DNA of 64,000 bases from Vibrio comitans. Its GTDB lineage: Bacteria > Pseudomonadota > Gammaproteobacteria > Enterobacterales > Vibrionaceae. The stretch is from NCBI GenBank assembly GCA_024346835.1, contig AP024866.1, positions 496,001-560,000 on the forward strand. The letters are read 5' to 3'. Under the pieces are notes generated by a model. The model did no database searches. It worked only from the letters and a program-made list of their open reading frames with translations, and was not told where the DNA came from. Shown piece after piece: positions 55,801 to 63,461 of this stretch; positions within the stretch are counted from its first letter, which is position 1, and each line of letters opens with the position of its first letter. Position numbers and translations under genes: made by a program.

Positions 55801-55939
55801 GGTTGGAGCACCGAGCACGCAATGGTGGACTCAGCTTGCCACCGCCATTGCCGGTGGCCTAGCCTTCGCTACTGTACTTACATTGGTACTAACACCTTGC
55901 CTGCTGATGTTTGGAAGGAATAAGATAAAAACCGATTGA
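52850..55939 (+). CDS. RND efflux pump, inner-membrane subunit with substituted relay residues
   Basis: Resistance-nodulation-division transporter of 1029 residues from ATG 52850 (AGAGGG 6 bases before). The longer frame from 52763 overlaps the adaptor. It has 12 helices and two large periplasmic loops, as in AcrB. The helix-4 motif reads VGMLVDGAIVV, so the first relay aspartate (Asp401) is kept and the second is Gly402. In helix 10 the segment reads ALAGIVVNNNIVLID, where AcrB has its relay lysine. Drug or metal substrates cannot be told from sequence. The gene ends beside a long palindrome. Confidence 0.9.
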   Translation: MHSIIDAALNRSRTVLTLLFMLIVAGVYTYITIPKESSPDITIPIIYVSVSHQGISPLDAERMLVRPIEQELRSIEGVKKMTSTASEGHGSVTLEFVAGSDLNKAMTDVREAVDLAKSKLPDDSDDPTVNEVTLASEQPILSVALYGTVPERTIVQIGRRIQDKLESFKQILEVDIAGDRDDIVEVIVDPLLMESYGLDQGDIYNLIAASNRVVAAGFVDTGYGRFSVKVPSVFASLQDVLELPVKVDGKQVITFGDVASVRRSFRDPESFARLDGESAVVLDVKKRAGENIIESVDIVKAVIAEAQKLPEWPSNLLVKYTYDDSEDVDRMLTDLQNNVLSAIILVVIVIIAILGMRTALLVGISIPGSFLTGLLVLSVFGLTVNIVVLFSLIMAVGMLVDGAIVVTEFADRKMQEGTPRKEAYREAAKRMAWPITASTATTLAAFAPLLFWPDTTGEFMKYLPLTLIATLSASLVMALVFVPVLGSLIGKPQFMNAATQTRMQQLHDGDFEKATGITKLYYHTLAIAIKHPLKVLLSAVLLAFAVGFAYNKAGLGAEFFPEVDPPYFNVKARSYGDLSIVEKDSIMRELEREIIGHPELESVYTRTGGQDEIGTIQVTPVDWQDRRSVKEIIEELRERTDKFAGVEIEYKFPDAGPPVENDLVIEVTSRDPNLIDSAAKKIRLWADGNPALTNVSDNSSKEGIDWTIDVNRADASRFGADASLVGNTVQFVTNGLRVGDYLPDDTDDEVDILVRYPEDKRDIGRFDELRVKTHAGLVPITNFAKVKPEPKQDTINRLDGKRIVNVVADMSEGYNLAIELPSIQQALQDLQLADGVEFRIKGQNEEQQNSSAFLQSAFLAALAVMALILITQFNSFYQAFLILSAVLFSTVGVFAGLLLFQRPFGIVMSGIGVIALAGIVVNNNIVLIDTFNQLRQRGLSKEEAILRTGVQRLRPVMLTTVTTILGLMPMVLQTNVDLINQKIEVGAPSTQWWTQLATAIAGGLAFATVLTLVLTPCLLMFGRNKIKTD

Positions 55940-55947
55940 GAGGGAAT

Positions 55948-55986
55948 CACTTTTAGCTGATAGCTTAAAGCTGTCAGCTAAAAGTG
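55948..55986. repeat. Long palindrome between the RND pump and mepM, REP-like
   Basis: CACTTTTAGCTGATAGCTT followed after one base by its near-perfect reverse complement, with only one wobble pair in 19. It lies 8 bp after one stop and 1 bp before the other, so it can act as a bidirectional terminator. AGCTGATAGCTT-type palindromes are dispersed in Vibrio genomes as far as I recall. Confidence 0.7.
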
Positions 55987-55987
55987 T

Positions 55988-57283
55988 TTAGTTTGTCGAA
56001 GCGGTAAGCAAGTGCTGATAACGCTCAAGTTCATCCAAACGTTGGCTTGCTACTTTCATGAACTCTGTCTTTTTGTTCCCAGAGAGGGATTTTGACTCTG
56101 GTAGTTTAACCGTACGCGGATTCTTGTGTACGCCATTTACCAAGAATTCGTAGTGAAGGTGAGGGCCAGTGACTCGGCCTGTCCCGCCTAGAGTACCTAT
56201 GGTTTGTCCTTGCTTAACTCTTTGTCCACCTTTTACTCTACGCTTTTGAAGGTGTAGATACTTGGTGATATAGATATTGCTGTGTTTAATAAATACATAG
56301 TTACCGTTGAATTGGTTATATCCGGATTTGAGTACGATGCCATCACCCGCCGCGTAAATTGGGGTGCCAACCGGTGCTGCGTAATCTGTGCCTCTGTGGG
56401 CTCTGACTTTGCCGGTTACTGGGTGGCGACGGTTGGGGTTAAAGTTGGAGGTAACGCGACGAAAATCCACAGGAGAGCGCAAGAAAGCTTTCTTCATTGC
56501 TCGCCCTTTCTCATCGTAATAATTACCACTCTCTTCATCTAAGATGGCTTTGAAGGTATCACCTTGGTTAGTGAATTGCGCGGCTAGGATTCGTCCTCTA
56601 CCCACGAACTCGCCTTCAACAATATTCTCTTCAAATAACACCTTAAAGCTATCGTTTGGGCGAATATCCAAAGCAAAGTCGATATCCCAGCCGAAGATCC
56701 CTGCAACGCTCATTATCTGATTCGGTGTGAGTTTTGCACCAATCGCTGCGTTCCAAAAGCTTGAGGTTATGTTCGCTTGTGCGTAATTAAGCTGTGTATA
56801 GACTTCTTTCTTGTCGGTAACAGCTTTGAATTTATCGCCGCTTTTAACCGCTTTAAAGGTTTCATAAGGGCTAATTTTACGCTGCAACTGAATGAGGTTA
56901 TTTTGATCGTCATACCCAAAAATCAATTCATCATTAGGGCGCAGGCGAGATAGTTGTTTATTAATCTCGTCATCACTGGTGACTAGGGTATGCAACAGAC
57001 GAGGTGACAAACCAATTCGGTTAAATAATACAGAAGCACTTTCACCTGAGCGCACTTCGTGAGTATCCCAGCGCATTACTGCCATAGGCAATTTTTGATC
57101 TGTGGGAGATAAAGCCTTAGCGTTAATTTCTAGAGGGTAAATACGACCGACTTGATAGTTGTTTTCTTGCTCGTGAAGGCTTCTAGGATCGGGAAGAAGA
57201 AATAGGGCGACAACAATAAGCGCACTAAAACAGCAAATTAACGCTCGGTGCAACAGAGGTAAACGTTGAAAAATGGTCAGCAT
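55988..57283 (-). CDS. mepM: Murein DD-endopeptidase MepM-like (M23)
   Basis: Periplasmic zinc endopeptidase that opens peptidoglycan cross-links during growth. The 431-residue protein has a membrane anchor at about 14-31 and an OapA/LysM-like region (about 70-125, HEVRSGESASVLFNRIGLS). A second domain follows, then the LytM domain, whose zinc ligands are His296 and Asp300 (HRGTDYAAP) and His377 (GPHLHYEF), with His375 as the catalytic partner. All are intact. Length is near E. coli MepM (440). Divergent from tyrS. Confidence 0.93.
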   Translation of the reverse strand: MLTIFQRLPLLHRALICCFSALIVVALFLLPDPRSLHEQENNYQVGRIYPLEINAKALSPTDQKLPMAVMRWDTHEVRSGESASVLFNRIGLSPRLLHTLVTSDDEINKQLSRLRPNDELIFGYDDQNNLIQLQRKISPYETFKAVKSGDKFKAVTDKKEVYTQLNYAQANITSSFWNAAIGAKLTPNQIMSVAGIFGWDIDFALDIRPNDSFKVLFEENIVEGEFVGRGRILAAQFTNQGDTFKAILDEESGNYYDEKGRAMKKAFLRSPVDFRRVTSNFNPNRRHPVTGKVRAHRGTDYAAPVGTPIYAAGDGIVLKSGYNQFNGNYVFIKHSNIYITKYLHLQKRRVKGGQRVKQGQTIGTLGGTGRVTGPHLHYEFLVNGVHKNPRTVKLPESKSLSGNKKTEFMKVASQRLDELERYQHLLTASTN

Positions 57284-57409
57284 ATCCCGATTCGTTAAAT
57301 AATCAGTGAAAAATTAGTATTTGATTAGTCTAACTGCTTTCAAAACTAATCGCTATTCAAGTACACTGTCGGGATATATTTTTTCCTGATTTTGTGGGAG
57401 CACACTAAT

Positions 57410-58597
57410 ATGGCAAGTTTCGAAGCTGCCTTAGCTGAGATCAAGCGTGGCGTTGAAGAGCTGATTCCAGAAGAAGAGCTGATCGCCAAGCTGAAAGAAG
57501 ACCGTCCTCTACGCATTAAACTAGGCGCAGATCCAACGGCACCGGATATCCACCTTGGTCACACAGTAATTCTAAATAAACTGCGTACATTCCAAGACCT
57601 TGGACACGATGTAACCTTCTTAATCGGTGACTTCACCGGTATGGTGGGTGATCCAACGGGTAAAAACACAACTCGTCCACCTCTGACTCGTGAAGATGTT
57701 CTGCGTAATGCCGAAACCTACAAAGAGCAGGTGTTCAAGATCCTAGATCCAGCGAAAACCAAGATTGCCTTTAACTCTGAGTGGTTAGGTGAACTTGGCG
57801 CTGAAGGTATGTTACGTCTTGCTGCTAACCAAACGGTAGCGCGCATGCTAGAGCGTGATGACTTTAAAAAGCGTTATGCTGGTGGCCAGCCAATCGCTAT
57901 TCATGAGTTCATGTACCCGCTACTGCAAGGTTATGACTCTGTAGCAATGGAAACGGACGTAGAGCTTGGTGGTACGGATCAGAAGTTTAACCTTCTGATG
58001 GGACGTGAACTACAGAAAGCTCATGGTCAAAAGCCTCAAGCTGTATTGACTATGCCTCTTCTTGTCGGCCTTGATGGTGAGAAGAAGATGTCAAAGTCGG
58101 CGCACAACTACATCGGCGTTAGCGATGCACCAAGCGATATGTTTGGTAAGATCATGTCTATCTCTGATGTCTTGATGTGGAGCTACTACGAATTACTTTC
58201 TTTCCGTCCTCTGGAGGAGATTGAGCAGTTCAAAGCAGACGTTGAGAACGGTGCAAACCCACGTGATGTTAAGATTCTACTAGCGAAAGAAATCATCGCT
58301 CGCTTCCACTCTGAAGCCGATGCTGAAGCTGCTGAGCAAGAATTCATTAATCGTTTTCAAAAAGGCCAAATCCCAGATGAGATGCCTGAGTTTGAATTCG
58401 AAGTTGGCCGTCCTGTGAGTAACCTTCTAAAAGAAGCAGGCTTATGTTCGTCTTCTTCAGAAGCGATGCGTATGGTAAAACAAGGCGCAGCTAAAATTGA
58501 TGGTGAGAAACTAACTGACAGCAAGTTTGTACCTCAAGCGGGCACGTATGTGTTCCAAGTAGGCAAACGTAAATTTGCTCGTCTTACCTTTAAATAG
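57410..58597 (+). CDS. tyrS: Tyrosyl-tRNA synthetase, TyrZ-like type
   Basis: Class I aminoacyl-tRNA synthetase that charges tRNA(Tyr). The 395-residue protein (ATG 57410, GGGAG 9 bases upstream) has HLGH at 48-51, [26 protein letters not shown] and KMSKS at 226-230. A C-terminal S4 RNA-binding domain (about 332-395) follows. The sequence resembles the second bacterial TyrRS group rather than E. coli TyrS. I cannot tell whether a second copy exists elsewhere. A terminator follows. Confidence 0.94.
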   Translation: MASFEAALAEIKRGVEELIPEEELIAKLKEDRPLRIKLGADPTAPDIHLGHTVILNKLRTFQDLGHDVTFLIGDFTGMVGDPTGKNTTRPPLTREDVLRNAETYKEQVFKILDPAKTKIAFNSEWLGELGAEGMLRLAANQTVARMLERDDFKKRYAGGQPIAIHEFMYPLLQGYDSVAMETDVELGGTDQKFNLLMGRELQKAHGQKPQAVLTMPLLVGLDGEKKMSKSAHNYIGVSDAPSDMFGKIMSISDVLMWSYYELLSFRPLEEIEQFKADVENGANPRDVKILLAKEIIARFHSEADAEAAEQEFINRFQKGQIPDEMPEFEFEVGRPVSNLLKEAGLCSSSSEAMRMVKQGAAKIDGEKLTDSKFVPQAGTYVFQVGKRKFARLTFK

Positions 58598-58618
58598 GCT
58601 AAGTTGTAACCTTTGATT

Positions 58619-58645
58619 AATAGGCGCCTATTTGGCGCCTATTTT
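58619..58645 (+). terminator. Terminator after tyrS
   Basis: Stem AATAGGCGCC / GGCGCCTATT with loop TATTT, followed by T-rich sequence. Confidence 0.85.
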
Positions 58646-58657
58646 ATATTTGTTAAC

Positions 58658-58687
58658 TTGTGAACTAAGTCCTGTTTTTGATATATT
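58658..58687 (+). promoter_or_regulatory. Promoter candidate for the mgtE leader
   Basis: TTGTGA at 58658-58663 and TATATT at 58682-58687, 18 bases apart, 41 bp before the leader ORF. Confidence 0.45.
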
Positions 58688-58695
58688 ACGCGCCG

Positions 58696-58709
58696 CTGGG
58701 ACATCCCAG
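58696..58709 (+). other. Small hairpin before the leader ORF
   Basis: CTGGGA-CA-TCCCAG, a 6-bp perfect stem, 19 bp before the leader start codon. Possibly part of an attenuator. Confidence 0.4.
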
Positions 58710-58727
58710 TAACCTTTGGAGAACACT

Positions 58728-58772
58728 ATGAACACTACCGACCATCCTCCTAGTATGAAGGGAGAAAAATAA
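58728..58772 (+). CDS. Putative 14-residue leader peptide upstream of mgtE
   Basis: ATG with an excellent ribosome-binding site (TGGAG 6 bases upstream) opens a 14-codon ORF, MNTTDHPPSMKGEK, ending in TAA. A terminator hairpin lies 27 bp downstream and the magnesium transporter gene 223 bp downstream. The acidic residue and prolines near the N-terminus recall MgtL, the Salmonella leader of mgtA, though the sequence is different. I infer translation-coupled attenuation of mgtE. Confidence 0.55.
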   Translation: MNTTDHPPSMKGEK

Positions 58773-58798
58773 CTCGCTGTCGGTGTGCACGTTCTTCG

Positions 58799-58825
58799 TC
58801 TCTACCCCAGTGGTAGAGAACTTTT
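58799..58825 (+). terminator. Intrinsic terminator in the mgtE leader
   Basis: Perfect 8-bp stem TCTCTACC / GGTAGAGA with loop CCAGT, then AC and TTTT. It lies between the leader ORF and mgtE, so transcription must pass it to reach the gene. Confidence 0.7.
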
Positions 58826-58995
58826 ATCAAACCTTTTCTGATTCTCTCTCGATTTTTCTCCTTACACTCTAGTCATAAATATCATGGAATTGCCTCGCTA
58901 TTCTGATGCGAAGCGTACGTGTTATTTCGATGGTCGTTACCCCATTTATATCAGCTTTTTTGCTGGTGTCGACACAGCTAATCGGGAGATTCGCC

Positions 58996-59841
58996 ATGAC
59001 GGTAATGAACACAACTTTAGCTCACGATATATCTAATTTTTCTCGTGAGGAAATCTGCGCAGCAACAAGCGCATTTTTGAAATATGATGAAAAACAGCAG
59101 GTTAAACTGCTACAAGTAATGCCTATTGAAGAGGCAGTGGCGATTCTTAATCAGTGCTCAGTGGCTTATGTTCAGCATATTATTGCTGAGTTAGAAGTGG
59201 TTGGGGAAGATGTAAGAGCGCGTCATTTTGCCCATCAATTAGGATTTATACGCTCTGAGGCTGAGCCTCATAAAGGATACCTCTCAACGGGTGTGTTAGC
59301 CCATGTGCAGCAGCGCATTGGTTGGATCATCGGCTTAGCTTTGATGGGGATCGTTTCGGGTCTTATCATCGCAAGTTATGAGGATACCTTAAGCCAATTG
59401 GTGCTTCTTGCTATCTATATGCCGGTTATTGCGGCTGCAGGTGGTAATACTGGTACTCAGTCGGCAACGCTGGTGATCAGGGCCTTGGCAACGGGAGAGC
59501 TTAAGAAAAGGCAGTGGCTCTCGGTTCTTTGGAAAGAGAGTCGAGTTGCTCTATGTATTGGCTTTGTCATTGCCATAGTGATCGTTGGACGCATTTTACT
59601 GTTTAGTGATGGCGTCTCAACAGGTGGTCACGACCTTAATATCATCGCCTTGGCGATTGCGGTGGCTCTGTTTATTCAGATCTCCATCTCAACCACTTTA
59701 GGCGGAGTGCTGCCTATTATAGCGCGAGCATTCAAGCTAGATCCTGCGGTATTGGTTAGCCCAGTATTGGCATCAATCGTAGATATTACCGGAATGTGGA
59801 TTTACTTTAGCGTAGTGAATTACTTCTTAGGCCTAGCTTAA
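58996..59841 (+). CDS. Short MgtE-family magnesium transporter without CBS domains
   Basis: A 281-residue protein from ATG 58996 (GGGAG 7 bases upstream). Residues about 1-95 form a shortened MgtE N-domain of helical repeats. The C-terminal MgtE pore domain follows with five helices. It includes IAAAGGNTGTQSATLVIRALATGE (split), the ion-site segment ISTTLGGVLPIIARAFKLDPAVLVSPVLAS (split) and the DITG motif with its pore aspartate. The tandem CBS domains that gate classical MgtE (about 450 residues) are missing. An open frame upstream to 58906 would add a hydrophobic stretch but lacks a ribosome-binding site. Confidence 0.85.
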   Translation: MTVMNTTLAHDISNFSREEICAATSAFLKYDEKQQVKLLQVMPIEEAVAILNQCSVAYVQHIIAELEVVGEDVRARHFAHQLGFIRSEAEPHKGYLSTGVLAHVQQRIGWIIGLALMGIVSGLIIASYEDTLSQLVLLAIYMPVIAAAGGNTGTQSATLVIRALATGELKKRQWLSVLWKESRVALCIGFVIAIVIVGRILLFSDGVSTGGHDLNIIALAIAVALFIQISISTTLGGVLPIIARAFKLDPAVLVSPVLASIVDITGMWIYFSVVNYFLGLA

Positions 59842-59853
59842 GTAAAAAACAAT

Positions 59854-59894
59854 AAAAACGGGCTCTGTAATCTTGCATTACAGAGCCCGTTTTT
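59854..59894. terminator. Bidirectional terminator mgtE/dacB
   Basis: Perfect 18-bp stem starting AAAAACGGGCTCTGTAAT, loop CTTGC, with A/T runs on both sides. Confidence 0.95.
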
Positions 59895-59907
59895 GTTTTA
59901 CTCTAGT

Positions 59908-61278
59908 TTACTGAGTAACGAGGGATTTGTAGAAAGCCTTTTCAAACTGAGTAATGGCTGGCTCAACGCCCTTAACCTTAGGCTCTGGATGGTAGTTGCT
60001 AACAAATTGCACGAAGGTGTATTTGATATTCCCGTGCTCATCATAGCTATAGCCAACCATGTTGTGACTGCCAAACAATGAGCCACTCTTACCTTTGATG
60101 TTGCCTTTGATAGGCGTGTTTCGCATGCTAGGGCGATATTTCAAGGTTCCATCTAAACCGGATGTCGGTAGCAAGGCAATAAGATGTACCTTTTCATCGT
60201 TATCCTTGATGTACCGCATTATCTGCATCATGACTTGAGGGGAAACTCGATTATTGCGAGACAGCCCTGAGCCATCTTCTAGAACCGCATTGCCGAGGTC
60301 GATTCCCGTTTGTTGAAGCAATATCTCTCTAATGGCAGAAGTGCCACTGTTGAAGCTTCCTTGCGCTCCATAAAAATCAGCACCAAGTTGTTTAGTAATA
60401 TTGTCGGCATACAGGTTGTTAGACTTGTGCAGCATAAACTCAAGCATCTCATCGAGTGGTTTTGACTGATGCTCTGCAAGTAGTGTTGCGTTGTACTTGG
60501 CTTTGCCTAGTTTAATTTTGCCGTTAAGAGTGATGTTATTTTGCTGAAGAATCTCAGTGAGGGTCTTCTTTACAAATAGACTAGGGGATTGCACCGCAAA
60601 TTTCAGCGGTAAAGGTTTGTCTCGATTGACCAAGCATCCGCTCAATGTGTAGCTATTGTTGGGAGCCGAAGAAAGGTTGAGATCACAGTAGCTACGACTT
60701 TTTTCTTCTTGAGTAACGGCTTTCACATTGGTGGTGACTTTAATGGGTTGGTGTTTAGGGACAAATGCTGAGGTTGCACCGTTATCCAATGTCTTTAGAG
60801 ATGCTTGTACACAGTTACCCTCCAGGCTTAAAGCTGAAGCGGGGGCTGCGTAGCAGACTCCTAACACGTCCCAAGGCCAGCCAACGCCTCGGTCATAGCC
60901 TGTGAATATGGACCCATCAAGATACACATCGCCATTGATGGTTTTGCCTTTTAGTTCTTTTAGCAGTGAATCTAAGTCCTGACGGCTCAGGCTCGGATCT
61001 CCAGAGAAGCGAACTGCGTAATCCTCGCCTTGTTGAAGAAGCTGGGTAGAGAACTGATGACCTTCCGTCCAATGAAGCTTAGCGGCAAGTGCTGTGACTA
61101 ATTTTAGGGTACTTGCAGGGGGAAGAAGTTGCTCCGCATTTACTGAGGACTCTACAGTGGCGTCTTTCGCGACGATAACACTGGAAAGCTGCCCAGGAGG
61201 AAGAACTTCGTAAGGGGTAGAGATTGAAGCGGCTACTGCTGTTGAAATACAAGTCAGCAAAAGGGTGAGAGTGCGCAT
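59908..61278 (-). CDS. dacB: D-alanyl-D-alanine carboxypeptidase/endopeptidase (PBP4)
   Basis: Periplasmic class C penicillin-binding protein of 456 residues that trims and cleaves peptidoglycan cross-links. Start ATG 61278 opens a signal peptide (MRTLTLLLTCISTAVA). Active-site SxxK is STLK at 56-59, SxN is in DGSGLSRNN and KTG-type in KGKSGS. A domain insertion between SxxK and SxN, typical of PBP4, is present. The upstream frame to 61329 is not supported. Convergent with mgtE. Confidence 0.94.
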   Translation of the reverse strand: MRTLTLLLTCISTAVAASISTPYEVLPPGQLSSVIVAKDATVESSVNAEQLLPPASTLKLVTALAAKLHWTEGHQFSTQLLQQGEDYAVRFSGDPSLSRQDLDSLLKELKGKTINGDVYLDGSIFTGYDRGVGWPWDVLGVCYAAPASALSLEGNCVQASLKTLDNGATSAFVPKHQPIKVTTNVKAVTQEEKSRSYCDLNLSSAPNNSYTLSGCLVNRDKPLPLKFAVQSPSLFVKKTLTEILQQNNITLNGKIKLGKAKYNATLLAEHQSKPLDEMLEFMLHKSNNLYADNITKQLGADFYGAQGSFNSGTSAIREILLQQTGIDLGNAVLEDGSGLSRNNRVSPQVMMQIMRYIKDNDEKVHLIALLPTSGLDGTLKYRPSMRNTPIKGNIKGKSGSLFGSHNMVGYSYDEHGNIKYTFVQFVSNYHPEPKVKGVEPAITQFEKAFYKSLVTQ

Positions 61279-61322
61279 AACGTCCCTAATTAGGCAAAAG
61301 CAATTAAAGGACAGTATAAACA

Positions 61323-61350
61323 AAAACACCCGCCAAAAGGCAGGTGTTTT
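61323..61350 (-). terminator. Terminator after the porin gene
   Basis: Stem AAAACACC-C-GCC / GGC-A-GGTGTTTT with loop AAAA, with T-run on the minus strand. Confidence 0.8.
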
Positions 61351-61375
61351 ATTAGGATTTTAGGCTGTTATACCA

Positions 61376-62404
61376 TTATAGGTAGTAACGAACACCAACA
61401 GAGTACTTGTTGTCTTCGATGTTGTTTTTGTCGTTACCAAGGTCGATTTGGTAGCCAGCAAAACCAACAAAGCTGTTAGTGAAGTTGTATTCAGCTTGTA
61501 GAGCCATTTCGCTACGTACTGTTTCGCTAGCAGCATCATCTTCAACACCTTCATAGTTGATAGATAGGTTTAGGCTGTTAGAAAGAGCGTAGGCTGCAAG
61601 AAATTCGTAAGCAGAGGTTTCAGCTAGAGCTTCAGTGCCGTAAGAGTTCATGTACTCGTTCATTGCGTAAACAGCAGCTACGTATAGACCGTCGCCGTAA
61701 GAACCGTATTTTGCAGAGAAAGCGTGAGAGTTAGCATCAACTGAGCCGCCAGCGATAGTCGCGAAGTTTACGTTACCGGTGTTGTAAACATAACCAACAG
61801 TGAATGCAGCAACATCAGCGCTTAGAGCGATTTGGGCACGGTTGCCGTAGTTACCTGCATCAGCTTCTGCGCCGCCTTCAAGGTTGTCACCCTGCCAGCC
61901 TGCACCGATGTTTAGGCCAACAGAACCTAAGTCAAAACCGTTGCGGTAAGATACCATTTTGTCTGCACGACCAGTACCTAGTTTACCGTGGTTGTCGTAT
62001 AGGAAGTCGTTCGCAAATGCGATTGGCATATCAGCTACACCAGCGATATCGTAGTATGGAGACCACTGTGTACCCGCTACAGCGCGACCGAAGTCTTCGT
62101 GAGTTACACCGATGTAACCAAGACGAGTAGTGAACGTGTTGTCACCGCCTTCTAGCATGTTCATTGCCCACTCACCACGAGCATCAGCAGTGAAGCCGTG
62201 ACCTAGATCTTGAGTTGCAGTGAAGTTAATACGTGGAGAAACTGCTTCTACTGATGCATCGTTCTCTTCAGAACCTTGGATAGCCGCAGTTACGTGACCA
62301 CCGATAGAGAAAGTAGAGCCGTCGTTGTTGTATAGTTCAACAGCAGATGCCTGAGTACCAAATGCAGCAGCTGCTACTGCAAGAGCAATAATCTTTTTGT
62401 TCAT
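61376..62404 (-). CDS. General porin (Gram-negative porin family)
   Basis: Outer-membrane beta-barrel of 342 residues from ATG 62404. Signal peptide about 1-21 (cleavage after QASA), then VELYNNDGSTFSIGGHVTA, the usual first strand of Vibrio porins. GHGFTADARGEWAMN, FGRAVAGTQWSPYYD and repeated amphipathic strands follow. In V. cholerae the same place holds ompU, but this protein looks like a different member of the family. The last residue is leucine (VGVRYYL) rather than the usual aromatic. Own promoter region 62405-62700. Confidence 0.88.
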   Translation of the reverse strand: MNKKIIALAVAAAAFGTQASAVELYNNDGSTFSIGGHVTAAIQGSEENDASVEAVSPRINFTATQDLGHGFTADARGEWAMNMLEGGDNTFTTRLGYIGVTHEDFGRAVAGTQWSPYYDIAGVADMPIAFANDFLYDNHGKLGTGRADKMVSYRNGFDLGSVGLNIGAGWQGDNLEGGAEADAGNYGNRAQIALSADVAAFTVGYVYNTGNVNFATIAGGSVDANSHAFSAKYGSYGDGLYVAAVYAMNEYMNSYGTEALAETSAYEFLAAYALSNSLNLSINYEGVEDDAASETVRSEMALQAEYNFTNSFVGFAGYQIDLGNDKNNIEDNKYSVGVRYYL

Positions 62405-62747
62405 TTCCAAGTCCTAGAATGTTTTTGTCCGATAAAAGCGGGTTTACATAAAACCCAAACTCCCTTGAATCTAATCTTGGTTAAGCATCACACTAAGTTA
62501 TTGTAATCTGCGATGTTTTTGCCTTAACAAGATTTGTTCTCGATTAGGATTCTGACTTAGATGAAGAGCTGAATGATAGTAAAATGATGTAAATGAGGGG
62601 AACTTTTTGTGTCAAATTGCTGTCACTAAGTTGCAGTGCTATTAAAAACAGTAACTTACCGTGCGTGTGCAATTGGTATGACATCTTGAGTATTTATGAA
62701 ATTTTAGATTTATGTTATTGATTTAGTTTGTTTTTTGTACGTCATGT
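62405..62747. other. Porin upstream region, no gene seen
   Basis: About 340 bp of AT-rich sequence before the porin gene. It should contain the porin promoter and a long 5' leader. I see no ORF or clear operator other than the CRP-like site at its right edge. Confidence 0.5.
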
Positions 62748-62763
62748 TGTGATTTGCATCACG
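62748..62763. promoter_or_regulatory. CRP-like site between porin and greA
   Basis: TGTGATTTGCATCACG matches TGTGA-N6-TCACA at 9 of 10 positions. It lies about 70 bp before the probable greA start of transcription and 344 bp before the porin start codon. Confidence 0.5.
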
Positions 62764-62817
62764 CTTTATCGAGGTACATCTGCTTCGAATTTAGATGAAA
62801 AAAAGCAGATTTTTCGG

Positions 62818-62823
62818 TACAAT
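62818..62823 (+). promoter_or_regulatory. -10 element candidate for greA
   Basis: TACAAT, about 25 bp before the leader terminator hairpin. The -35 region is poor, which would fit activation from the CRP-like site upstream. Confidence 0.4.
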
Positions 62824-62847
62824 TGCCCTATCACTATCAGTTAGTTA

Positions 62848-62877
62848 CCTATTGAGCCTTCGCTTGATAGGTTTTTT
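62848..62877 (+). terminator. GraL-like terminator in the greA leader
   Basis: Stem CCTATTGAG / CTTGATAGG (two wobble pairs) with loop CCTTCG and six T. It lies in the 5' leader, 36 bp before the greA start. In E. coli imperfect termination in the greA leader makes the GraL short RNAs; the layout here is the same. Confidence 0.7.
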
Positions 62878-62912
62878 GTTGCCCTATATTTACTGGGCAA
62901 ATGAGGTTAAAT

Positions 62913-63386
62913 ATGGAAAAAGTACCAATGACTGTTCGTGGCGAACAGCAACTAAAAACAGAATTAGAAAGATTGCTTAAACTGCGTCCACTGATCTCTA
63001 CCGCTATTGCTGAAGCTCGTGAACTAGGCGACCTTAAAGAGAATGCTGAATATCATGCGGCTCGTGAGGAGCAAGGTATCTGTGAAGCTCAGATTCGCGA
63101 TATCGAATACAAGCTATCTGTCGCTCAAGTTATTGACGTCACTAAAATGGATAACACGGGTAAGGTTATCTTTGGTACAACAGTGACTCTGATTGATGTC
63201 GATACAGAAGAAGAGTTCAAGTATCAGATCGTAGGTGAAGATGAAGCGGAAATTAAGTTAGGCCGTATTTCTGTTAGCTCACCTATCGCACGTGGCCTTA
63301 TTGGTAAAATGGAAGGCGACGAAGTGACGATCACCACTCCAGGTGGCGTAAAAGATTACGAAATCGATCAGGTAGAATACATCTAA
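62913..63386 (+). CDS. greA: Transcription elongation factor GreA
   Basis: Rescues backtracked RNA polymerase by stimulating transcript cleavage. The 157-residue protein (ATG 62913, GAGG 6 bases upstream) has the N-terminal coiled coil with acidic tip ([20 protein letters not shown]) and the C-terminal FKBP-like domain ([21 protein letters not shown]). Both tip acidic residues are kept. The frame is open to 62901 but the chosen start fits E. coli GreA (158). A leader terminator precedes it and a terminator follows. Confidence 0.97.
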   Translation: MEKVPMTVRGEQQLKTELERLLKLRPLISTAIAEARELGDLKENAEYHAAREEQGICEAQIRDIEYKLSVAQVIDVTKMDNTGKVIFGTTVTLIDVDTEEEFKYQIVGEDEAEIKLGRISVSSPIARGLIGKMEGDEVTITTPGGVKDYEIDQVEYI

Positions 63387-63408
63387 TCGACGATTGGATC
63401 GTGATATC

Positions 63409-63435
63409 AAAAAGGCTGCATCAGCAGCCTTTTTT
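63409..63435. terminator. Terminator greA/yhbY
   Basis: Stem AAAAAGGCTGC / GCAGCCTTTTT with loop ATCA; A/T runs on both sides suit both convergent genes. Confidence 0.9.
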
Positions 63436-63461
63436 AGTGAGAACGATTAATCGACGATGAC

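Noticed and set aside
58906..58995. Upstream in-frame extension of MgtE from ATG 58906
   Set aside because: No ribosome-binding site, while ATG 58996 has GGGAG at good spacing and gives the family-like N-domain.
62795..62980. 61-codon open frame overlapping the greA leader and start
   Set aside because: It runs through the leader terminator into the greA gene in another frame. The hydrophobic start is suggestive, but there is no ribosome-binding site.
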